Shown here in pieces: positions 49,228 to 58,686 of a stretch of DNA of 64,000 nt (position 1 is its first letter; every line of letters starts with the position of its first letter). The notes under the pieces are model-generated. The model did no database searches. It saw nothing but the letters and a program-made list of their open reading frames with translations, and was not told the DNA's origin. The DNA is from Apostichopus japonicus. Lineage: Eukaryota > Echinodermata > Holothuroidea > Aspidochirotida > Stichopodidae. The stretch lies in the NCBI RefSeq assembly GCF_037975245.1, contig NC_092564.1, positions 17,066,984-17,130,983 on the forward strand, read 5' to 3'. Made by a program: the position numbers and the translations under genes.

Positions 49228-52200
49228 CACACACAGTATACTTGAAAATCTTGCTTTCAGTTTTTTTCTTTCTTCATAGACAAATATAAATATATATAAA
49301 TAGCTATAGGAATCACTATGCCAACTGGCTTTCTATTTTTGGATATAGAAAACACTCTTTGAAACCTCACAAAGAGGAAGAAATAAAAACGTAAAGAAGA
49401 AGATAAGAAAAGAAAGTAAAACAACATAACATTTTGTGATTAACGATTAGTTGTTTTGTTTTCTGTTGTAATATGGCAACTTTCTCTTACGAGGCGGATG
49501 TATTTTTCAAATCATAATGTTGTGTATTATTATACCTCCAAATGATACTATGATTTTGATGTAATTTGAGAATTGAGAGGGGATCTAATGTTTTAATATA
49601 AACTCAAGTTCACGGAAATAAAGTCCGTTTTCAAAATATACCTGATACTACGAATGCCGTCACCTCGTTTGTTGTCTGAATCAGTCATGAACTTGTGACC
49701 TTTATAGCATGTTGTAAGGATTTGTCCATGAAAAATAAAATAAAAATGAAATGATAATGATGAGGAACTCAATGCCACTGACAACTAGATGGATTTGGCG
49801 CCTTCTGGCAGTAATGCAATAAGCTCAGAAAATGGACTCACAAACTGCACCACTAGAAGTGATTATTTTCTGATTCAGAGGAGGCCTGGAACACCTATAA
49901 CCCCTCCCTCGTTTTACTCCTCTGAATTTTACGACCGTCGTCTAATTAAAACTGTCACTGTAACATGCTAACACGCTCTCTTATAGTACGGATTTATAAC
50001 GATTCCATCATTGCTATTAAATTAGTCTCAGGTCTGTATAGCATGAAGATTGCAGGAGTTGAATTCTATGGGCGAAATTAAATGACCAAAAACAAAGTAT
50101 AGGGATCCACGTATGATGGATGGTATGCAAGAGACTGTGTGAACTCCCATGCACACTTCTGACTGCATCTGTATATACGTAATAACAATAATAGTTTGGG
50201 CAAAGGCGACTTTTAGAGAGGGGGTAGGGTCAGTATTGTTATTAGGATGATTGAACCAGGGAGACTCCCTGATTGAACATACGGCCAAGGAAGTGAGGAT
50301 ATCAGCGCCTCAAGAATATTGCATCCGCTGAGAAAAATTAGAAGAAAGGGACGGGGGGGGGGGGGGGGTTGATGCATCCGTGTTGCAGTCGGTCATAAAA
50401 GCGCGCCTTTTCGGATTTTCCCGTGCAAGAACATATATTGTAATGCATGATTTATCATTACCCCAATTGACTCATTGGCTTGTGCGGTATGTACCGTTCT
50501 GACTAATTGGCTTGTACGCATGTACCGTTATGACATTGACAATGGCATATAATGTATGCACTTATTCGGATAACCTTGAGCCAAATTAAGAGCTCTATAC
50601 CAAAAAGTTCGTTGAGTAATTAACCGTTCAATGCAGAACAGAATTGCCTGTGTCCCACACATAGTGTTAGTGTAGCGAGTCATGACTGGTAACCACTCAT
50701 ACTTTCAAGTGAAAAGGAATGGGGTAAATAGTTGACGTAATTACACTATTGCTATTATAAACAAATATAAATATTAACTTAACTGTATCATGGTTTGACG
50801 GATGACGGCAGGAAGAATCTAATCAATACTATACAAGAAAATTAGAAATTTGAGTACTGCTATAACGTCATATTGCTACTTCGCTTTTCAAGATTTTTAC
50901 CTTTCGAATGTCTGAAATGCCACTTTAAGGCTTGAGGAGTTGATGACGTAGGCGGCACAATTCAGGTCTAAATGCTCAGTAGTCCATTTCTTGTATAAAT
51001 TCGAACTTTTCAACCAAAGACTGTACTTTTAACCTTCATACCAAGCAAAATTTCCCCTAAAATAAGTTAAATAACACAAAATCTCTACCTCTGCGCCATC
51101 TGTTAATGGCATGCAGTTTGTAAATTCATTGCAGATTGGAGGTTTTAGGGAGGACGGAGGAGAAGGGAGGGGGAGGGGTGGGGTGAGACGGGGTCCTCGA
51201 GGCTTTCAATTTGATAAGAAACGGATATGTGATCTTGTTGTAACAATGACGGAGAGAGGGAGAGGTGGAGATAGAGTATGGTGAAGAGAATGGGGCGATA
51301 AAAATGGTTTTGTCTGAGTATTCAATTTAAACTGAATTCGTTTTACATTTTGGTTTCATTACCAAAATTAATATTTTTTTCTTATTTCAGGAAAAACGAT
51401 ACCTTTTGCAGAGGCCTTCGGGATCAAACAGAGGAACCTTTATCATTCGGAAGTTAGCGAATCGACTGCGTCAGAATCGAGTCACGTCGAAAGAAGGAGG
51501 AAAGTTATATTTCTGGTTTCATCGAAACGGTCTGGCTCATCTTTCGTCGGAGAATATTTCAACAAACATTCCGATATCTTCTACGTCTTTGAGCCTTTAC
51601 AGATGCTAACTTTTTACGTACTAGAAGGGAAATTAAATAACAGTGCATTCGATGACGTTGCCATGGATATCATGCAAGGTTTGGTAGATTGCCAATTTAA
51701 CCATGGCTACAATTCTGCCAAAGAATGGTTAACACGTAAAGCGCCAATTTGCATCTTTAACCAGGAACTAGAAAAGACCAAACTGTGCTCTGAAGATCAC
51801 AATGAATTTACCTTAACGGAAGTAGAAGCAATGTTGACGGCAACTTGCGAGACTATGAAAGACATTGCCTTTAAGGTAATAAGGATACAAGATCTTGAAT
51901 TAATCAAACCGTTAGTATTAAACCAAACTATAGACGCTAAAGTATTGTATCTTGTACGAGACCCTCGAGGTACAATGAACTCAAGAAACATCAATGAACA
52001 GAACTTTGATCTGATTCGTCGAATGCAAAATACCGGTACGCTGTTGGAAGTTGAAGACATGTGCGACACGATGGAGCATAATCTTAAACATTATTGGCTG
52101 GATACACCCACGTGGTTAAAAGGGCGGATTAAAATGATACGATACGAGGATGTCGCCCTCAATCCGATCGATCTCGGAAAAGAAATATTTCAGTTTATAG

Positions 52201-52490
52201 GAAGAGATTTCGATCTGGAAGTCATAAAATGGTTATTTTTGAGCACTCAAGATCAGTCGACTGATGAAGTAGGTAAAGGACAATATTTTAAGACCTCTCG
52301 TAATTCCGCTAAAAGAGTGACCGGTTGGCGAAATGAATTTAGTTGGTCAAGAATTTCATCTATTCAGAATAAATGTCAAACAGTTATGAAAATGTTAGGA
52401 TACTTGTCTATTCAATCAGAAGTATCTTTAAGAAATTTTAGTATTCCTTCCTTTTTACCATATCAACCTTTAGTTAACAGTACTCGTTAA
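48958..52490 (+). CDS. Carbohydrate sulfotransferase gene B (two coding exons)
   Basis: Exons 48958-49036 and 51391-52490 join in phase 1 to give 392 residues, the same architecture as gene A 24 kb upstream. Residues 7-25 are the membrane anchor. The PAPS 5'-phosphosulfate loop ([17 protein letters not shown]) and 3'-phosphate motif ([13 protein letters not shown]) are identical to gene A. The protein is predicted to sulfate glycans in the Golgi; the substrate is unknown. Most of the catalytic domain is nearly identical to gene A at DNA level, but a block of about 33 codons after KEWL differs strongly. The intron is 2,354 bp and was enlarged by (TA)n and other repeats. The frame is intact. 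Confidence 0.9.
49070..49225. repeat. Interrupted (TA)n microsatellite
   Basis: About 155 bp of TA with AAATA interruptions, ending in CATACACACACA. Confidence 0.95.
50257..50271. mobile_element. Palindromic micro-insertion, smallest (15 bp)
   Basis: CAGGGAG-A-CTCCCTG with perfect 7-bp flanks ATTGAAC at 50250-50256 and 50272-50278. Lies in the sulfotransferase B intron. Confidence 0.75.
51391..52490 (+). CDS. Sulfotransferase B exon 2 (catalytic domain)
   Basis: Follows the TTCTTATTTCAG acceptor and opens [16 protein letters not shown] in the same frame as the catalytic domain. The true protein therefore extends about 70 codons upstream of the internal Met at 51603. Ends at TAA. Confidence 0.9.
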
Positions 52491-52634
52491 TGTGTTAACT
52501 CGTTCTTTCTCTTGTTGTAAATCTGGTTTCTATGTTACTCTTTGTCTTTCATAAGTTTCTTGGCGATATTCACTTTTCTGGTTGAGTCGGTGAAGGCCGT
52601 TATTGATCATACTAAATTTATATATTTTATATGT

Positions 52635-52661
52635 GTTATATATATATATATATATGTTATA

Positions 52662-52704
<43 letters not shown>

Positions 52705-52726
52705 TATATATATATTAATATATATA

Positions 52727-52762
<36 letters not shown>
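52635..52762. repeat. (TA)n microsatellite with TTAA breaks
   Basis: About 125 bp of TA interrupted by TTAATA, joining the Penelope-like fragment. Confidence 0.93.
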
Positions 52763-52765
<3 letters not shown>

Positions 52766-52847
52766 ATACTAGATGAGACTAGTGGAACACTAGTAGTTGT
52801 AACTCGGAGTTTCACGCTTTGTAGCGATCTTCAGACAACTGGTAGCT
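52761..52847 (-). mobile_element. Penelope-like pLTR fragment with intact-looking hammerhead ribozyme
   Basis: Minus strand 52840-52795: stem I AGTTGT/ACAACT, core CTGAAGA, stem II CGC/GCG, GAAA, 3-bp stem III ACT/AGT, and U at the cleavage position. Every conserved position I can check is kept (position 7 is A, which is tolerated). It shares GATACTAGATGAG with the copy at 26.97 kb, also downstream of a sulfotransferase gene. Confidence 0.75.
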
Positions 52848-53180
52848 TCAAGTTATGCTCCATGAATATATAGGATCCTCGTCGGGATTACCGGGGATTA
52901 TGCGGTTGTTGGTGTATTGTTCTGCCTGAGTATTCTCTTTCGCGTCCGTTCTGTTTGTGGGTTTGTAAGACTTTCTTCGGTGTTCGGCTGTTGGTGTATT
53001 CTCTTTTGCGTCCGATCTGTTGTTGGGGTTTTTTGCCTTCCTTCGGTGCTCGCTCCTTAGTTGTGTGTGGTTCTCTTGACGGTGTTTGGTGGTTGGACTG
53101 GAGTTGTTTATGTCAACATAAACAACATAAAATACATCCCGTCTCTCACGAAAGGGCTCCTTCCTCCTCTCCCTCTTCAA
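52848..53180 (-). CDS. Unrecognised basic, repetitive ORF next to the hammerhead
   Basis: 110 codons, Arg/Lys/Asn-rich, with a 22-residue tandem repeat (EHRRKAKNPNNRSDAKENT, then EHRRKSYKPTNRTDAKENT). It ends within 10 bp of the hammerhead motif, on the same strand. It may be part of the retroelement or a chance frame over a 66-bp DNA tandem repeat. No known domain. Confidence 0.3.
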   Translation of the reverse strand: MKRERRKEPFRERRDVFYVVYVDINNSSPTTKHRQENHTQLRSEHRRKAKNPNNRSDAKENTPTAEHRRKSYKPTNRTDAKENTQAEQYTNNRIIPGNPDEDPIYSWSIT

Positions 53181-54465
53181 CTACCTGCTCCCACCCCACT
53201 CTCTCCCCTCGACTCTTTCTCGCTTCTTTAGTTATCCTTTCTCAATCTTTAAGAAAGGCTTGCAATGTTTACAGAAAAGCCGGCACTACGAAGAACTGAA
53301 ATAATACCGATGTAATAATAACAATAATAATAATAATAATAATAATGATAATAATAATATTAATAATCAACAGTTATTTTTACGACGGTTAAGCGACCAC
53401 TAATGTAGGAGAAGCGGGTGGCTTCCAATTCAACACTGTAACTCAAATTTGGAATCTTTTCAGAATATAATATCGGCTCGTTATGAAACGCAGACCTATC
53501 GCTTACTTGTTTTCACCCTTCAAAGGCATTGTAAACATTTCTTAACACTTGATGTTACAAAGTTTGAGTTCCTTCTGAGGATAAACGACCAAAATGGTAT
53601 GTCATAATAATAATAATAATACCAATAATATTAATAATAATGATGTCTTGGTATGCCAGCCACTTTAGTGAATTAACAATCCGTAAGTCGGTAAGGGTTC
53701 CTTCTAAAAACTGAAAGTATTATTGGTCAATGGGAATGTAGTTTGAACTGATATTATATACATCTTAAATGAGTACTGCATGTCAACCTTGCTTCTTTAT
53801 CTTTTACGTCATGTTTTAATGAGGCCATAAGATTTTTTTTAGTCTTTTCTTTTAAAAAGTGTTCTACCACTGTCACAATACTTGCACATTATCTTGCGTG
53901 CTGACAGCAAACTCAGTGAGGAAGGTTAAGGCCTTTGTTTTATATTGATGAGATTTCTGTATAATTAATACCCATGGAACAGAAGGTGTCACGTGAACCT
54001 CCTGTGTGTCATCTGTCATAATCTTTGCGTCATTCTATTCTTTATATATTATCACAATGCACCTGGCAATAATGGTAAGGAAGGGGCGTACCGTACCCAC
54101 GGGTATGTTCAGGTGTCGCGGTCATTCCGTGGAACGCCAATTCACCACAGTCTTACGTCAAGATGAAAAAGTATAAAAAACAGAAATAATATGGAGATTT
54201 GGAGAGAAAGGGAAAGGAACCGAAAGGAGAATAAACACCACATAGAGTACTATATAAGAAAAAGGTATCATGACGTATGATATTGTATAATGTCGTTGAA
54301 AATTCACAACACGAATATGGAAAAGATCAGAAGTTTTGTTCCATCTTTATTCAATTTTCATATTTGCTTATCTTATGTAAAATCTAAGTAAAGTCTTATC
54401 AAACTTGCAAGAAGAAAACTACTTAAATTTGATGTCAAGTATGAAACCGAATGAAAAGCCTTAGT
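53181..54465. other. Gene-free stretch with AAT repeats
   Basis: (AAT)n patches at 53311-53370 and 53606-53642; no supported exon. Confidence 0.55.
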
Positions 54466-54468
54466 TGG

Positions 54469-54511
<43 letters not shown>

Positions 54512-54832
54512 TAATAATAATAATCATCATAATAATAATAATCATAATAACAATAATAATAATAATAATACCGATAACGGTGCTAAAGGCGCATCACAAT
54601 ATTACTCTGGTCAATGATAACCTGTCAAACATAAAGACAATCCCTCCACATGGCAGCAGTTAAACAGCGCCCAGCTGACAGTTTTATCTGACCGGTCCCC
54701 ATTTATACACCTGGGTGAAGAGAGGCATTGGAGATAAAGTGCCTTGCCCAAGGACACAACGTAATGATCTGACCAGGATTCGAACCTGCAATCCTTAGAT
54801 CACACGTCCACTTAACCACTTGACCACAACAA
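54466..54832 (-). mobile_element. tRNA-headed SINE with (TTA)n tail
   Basis: On the minus strand the head at about 54832-54765 has an A-box-like GGTCAAGTGGTTAAG and a B box GGTTCGAATCC. A conserved SINE core follows (TGTCCTTGGGCAAGGCACTT, CCCAGGTGTATAAATGG), then the 3' part with ATCATTGACCAG and a (TTA)n tail at 54570-54466. The head-core-tail order and tail type are typical of invertebrate tRNA SINEs. Target duplication not resolved. Confidence 0.8.
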
Positions 54833-55329
54833 TAAGAACATGTAAGAAGTTAACGCTGATTTTAATTGCCCATAAATAATAGATGACCTAAGTTGTGCCA
54901 AAGTTTATCGCAAATTAAATCCTCTTTAATTTGTTTTACCGAAAATATAATAAAAGTTTCATTGTTAAATATTGTTATATATTACTATATCAATGTTCAA
55001 AGAGACACACAAAAAAAAACCCACACAAAAATTAACACGTGTATGCATTTGATCATGCATCCGTTTTATCATTCATTTCTGTTAACGTGGTACTAATGAA
55101 AATAGGTTCCCTTTTTGCAAATTCGGGAAGAACGTTTCCCATGTATAGTAATGAAGCTTTAGTATAGGTCTCACGGTGTCTCCTCTCATGAAAAGATATA
55201 TGCAGATAGGTATGTCATGTGGGTGTCGTGACTCAGTCATGAAATACGACAAGACGACGTCTAGTGTGCCCTTTTATTGCTTCTCGTGAAAAGTTACATA
55301 TAGAGCTCGGTCATGCACGAACACCTCCC

Positions 55330-55445
55330 CACCCCCCCAAATCGATCCACTCTCAATTCAAGTTCCCTTATACACTGAGACTACCATAAGACGTACGATC
55401 GTGACGTCATCACGTCAAGTGAGTACAACGAGTCTCTTGGGAAAT
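55330..55445 (-). pseudogene. Decayed relative of the U2-like RNA
   Basis: On the minus strand shares TTTCCC...CTCACTTGACGT, CGATCGTACG and GAGTGGATCGA with the copy at 56.5 kb, and through it with the body of the U2-like gene. The U2 head is missing. Confidence 0.5.
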
Positions 55446-56445
55446 AGAAAAAAAATAGTTGTTCAATTGCTCAGTTGGAATGAAGAGAACAATTGCACAT
55501 TTTGCAGAACAATGTCGAATTGACGAGATATGATAAGTTGTCTATTAAACATTTTGTAGAAAATTGTTCAATTGATCAGTTAAAGCAACTGACCAATCCA
55601 ACATTTTTTCTGATTTTTGATAAGATATTATCTTGTCATCCAAACAATTTACTGAAAATTGTCAACTTATGGGGCAAAGATTTTCTTATATTGATGGCAC
55701 TTTTAAGCTTCTGTAGATTCGTGTACTTACACATTAAAGTGAAGATAGGCATGAGAGCTTCTCACGAGGTTACAACAATTCAGTGATGCATCACATGCAG
55801 TTCACTTACATCCCATATTTAAAAAAAAACATAACCTTTGAGCGAAAGGATGTTTAGTCGCAAAACAGACCGTGTCTAAACAAAGAAAATGGCTACATAT
55901 GCCGTGGTGCATCTTTGCTAGGAATGGGCATAATGGTATATAACACGGCAGCTAACAGTTTTTGTGTCATTAAGGGATATGGACTTTTTAGAAGCCATGT
56001 CGTTTGGCTTGGAACGAGTGAAACATTTTGAGTCACAGACAACGAGGTGACCATAGAGCCAAGAGTCACATCAAATCACGAAGAGAAGTTACAGGCCGAA
56101 TCAAATCGAGTCCTTTTGACCTATATACGAATCAAATTGATGCATTGGTGTCTTTCAATCATAAGGTCCCGAGTTCGAGTCACTCCAAGATTAATGTTTG
56201 TCGTCCAGTTACAGAGTTGTTGACAATTGACAATTCCTAATCATGGACGTTAAAATATGAATCTAAGAGACTGACTTGCAGCTTGCGGCTTTGATAAGCC
56301 GAACAAACATACTTTTCATGCAAAAGTCACAAAAGTTAAAGCTTGGGAACGAAACAACAAACATCTATCTTGACCCATTCTTTCTTTGTCATCCTATCTT
56401 GAACGAACTCGAGTAAATATACTGATGCGATAGAGAAGCGGAGCA
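55446..56445. other. Gene-free stretch
   Basis: An AT-rich open frame at 55493-55786 resembles nothing known and has no splice or start context; no other signal. Confidence 0.45.
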
Positions 56446-56585
56446 AGAAAACCAAAACCAATTCGATCCACTCATATCATTCCATTCCCCTTACATCGAG
56501 GCTGTAACCGTACGAGCATGGCGATGTTACGTCAAGTGAGCATCACGGGGTCCCTTAGAAAGGGAATACATACTGAGCACGTGCG
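56446..56585 (-). pseudogene. Decayed copy of the U2-like RNA body
   Basis: Minus strand matches the U2-like gene collinearly: GTGCTCAGTATGTATTCCCT against GTGTAGTATCTGTTCCCT, then a GTGATGC-CAC-TGACG block, GATGTAAGGGG and TTTGGTTTTC near the end. The first ~30 nt of the U2 head and the 3' hairpin are not conserved. Confidence 0.6.
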
Positions 56586-56804
56586 GACATAGAACAGGTT
56601 TAATGACGTCACATGAAAATGTATGTACTTGTGGATACATGTCCGGTTATTTGCCCTTTAATTGAGGGCGACAAAGTGAAATGGTATATCGCGAGCAATC
56701 CTTTTATACCCCGTATATCATCCGATCAACGTTTACATGTGGTCTCGTAAAATGAGCTATTTGCGTGAAGTCGTCAGTTCCGAGAAAGGTCTATATGTTA
56801 TACA

Positions 56805-56833
56805 CATGGAACTATTACGGTAATAGCTCCATG
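56805..56833. mobile_element. Palindromic micro-insertion (29 bp)
   Basis: Arms CATGGAACTATT/AATAGCTCCATG with one mismatch and the same arms as the 38558 copy. Flanks TTATACA and ATAAACA match at 5 of 7, so it is an older insertion. Confidence 0.6.
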
Positions 56834-56840
56834 ATAAACA

Positions 56841-58483
56841 TAATTATTACCTAAACTGTAATGGTACGGTCAATGTCATATGTCATGGATATTCATGTAT
56901 GAATGCTGGAGAAAACGAGAAAGAAAAGATGGCCTGATAAAGTATTCACATCAATTGAAAACATCTCTCCACTATCATACAGTTCGACACCGTATATAAA
57001 TATGGCTAGGAGTTGGTTCTCCTTTAAAGAATAAGAAAAAGTAAGGAAAATACCAATATATTTGTCAAATCCTGGAGAATCGTGTGTACTATCTGATGAC
57101 ATGTTTGCAAACACTTTTTTTTTTACCATGTTATTGCAGTTGCAGTATATATAATGCTAGTTTTGTTGAGAATACCGATTAGCGTTGCAGTGCCGAGCTC
57201 GCTTTAGGCTAACACACAAACCTATTCGGTACTGACCAATCATCACTCCTTGATCCCGGGAAAGCAATGTACCGATATTCTTTAAAATCCTATAGTACCG
57301 TATAGGCCTATAACATGCCGATTCCCATTATTGCGAGGGTTATATTCAAGTCAATTGTTACCGGTACAATTATAGCTAAGCATTACTTTTTGCTTAATCT
57401 GACCTCTCACTTCTCACCTTTCGTAATTCTTAACAGATAAATGTTTGAGAGACAGAAGTTCCCTGCACAGTGTACTTCCCTACCAAGTGTGAGAAATATC
57501 GGCCGAGCCCTTTACTAGGAATAGATTTTGACCCACAAAATGGCACTTTCTAGGCCGTTTTAAGGTTCAGATTCGTACATGCGACCGAGAATGTTTCAAA
57601 TTTGGCTACTTCGTGTGCATGGTTTGAAAATCAGTACACAAATTTGACAGATATTTAAATTGTACATTTAAACCATGACCTTTGACCTCAGTTGACATTG
57701 TAACCGCATATATTGATAACGCTATGCATGCTCATTAAAACTGTGAAGAGGTATTTTGAAGGTTTCCCTTTGGGGGTATTGCAAAAAAAGTTAAATTTCG
57801 TTTAATTAAGTTCACCTCTAACCTTTACATTAGGTTTGAGGAAAATTCGGCAAGCCGTGAAGAAGGTGTTTTTAAGAAAAATTTCCGATGCATAAGACAT
57901 ATAACCACTCGCTTGAAAAGCTTTTACCACTCTCCCAGGTATGAACTTCCGGTCACCATACACCTTCGTCCCCTTGATCCGCCGCATGATGTAACAGTGA
58001 TGCATTTAACAGCTTTGGGGTGCAGCATTCTGGGCCACATATAGCTACCGCAAGACATTTCCATAACGGCAACAGCAATTCCAAATTTGAAACATGACAT
58101 TTTACAGTGCAATATAAAAGTCTTAGACTTGGTCTAACGTGAATAATTTAACTTTTCGATAACGAAAGACGTAGAAACCAAGCCTCGCATCTTCCATGGC
58201 ACTTAACTGTAACCGAAATCAGTCTACAAAACATAACGCTTCAGCGTTCAGCGTATTAATATTCCACCATCCTGCGAATCGGCTAAATTTGTTGGAAGTT
58301 TCGTTTGTCAAATAAGGCTTACGTATACTATAAGCGCGGGGTTCCTTTGTCAAATAAGCCTTTGGTGTAAGCGCAGTCTAGAAAGTATCCCTCCGCCTCA
58401 ACACTATACATCCGCCCGCGAAAACTGTAGCCCTGACTATGCAATGAAAGGACTATCACGCACCTCAAGTACGATATAATACA
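56841..58483. other. Gene-free stretch
   Basis: No supported exon; one TGACCTTTGACCT nuclear-receptor-like motif at about 57678. Confidence 0.45.
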
Positions 58484-58686
58484 GTACCTCTTCATCGTAA
58501 AGTCCAACGCCGTTCCGTTCGCGGATCAATTAGTGTACTGTACATATACATCGACGACAGCTTCTATGCAGTATACACATACTCACTATACTGTACATGG
58601 TACACTAAACCTTTGTAAGCAGCTTGCTTGCATCGCAACTCGTGTCGGGCGACCAAGCAGCTGAGCAAAAGTACCGTTGAAATTGT
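58484..58686 (+). promoter_or_regulatory. Candidate promoter and 5' noncoding exon
   Basis: Relatively CpG-rich stretch ending in a consensus donor TTGAAATT|GTAAGTAA (58686/58687). The next plus-strand coding exon (62001) has an acceptor 20 nt before its ATG, so a noncoding first exon must lie upstream; this is the best candidate I see. Confidence 0.3.

Larger units (their letters stand above)
49037..51390 (+). other. Sulfotransferase B intron
   Basis: Contains (TA)n at 49070-49225, a palindromic micro-insertion at 50257, a G-run at 50354-50369 and a purine-rich patch at 51150-51190. No extra exon recognised. Confidence 0.7.

Noticed and set aside
54451-54663. Poly-Ile open frame
   Set aside because: It reads through the (ATA)n tail of the SINE.
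54760-54832. Possible tRNA gene (GGTTCGAATCC B box)
   Set aside because: No closing acceptor stem; the head is followed by a SINE core and a (TTA)n tail, so it is a tRNA-derived SINE.
55493-55786. 97-codon frame as a real gene
   Set aside because: AT-rich, no Kozak or splice context, no recognisable motif.
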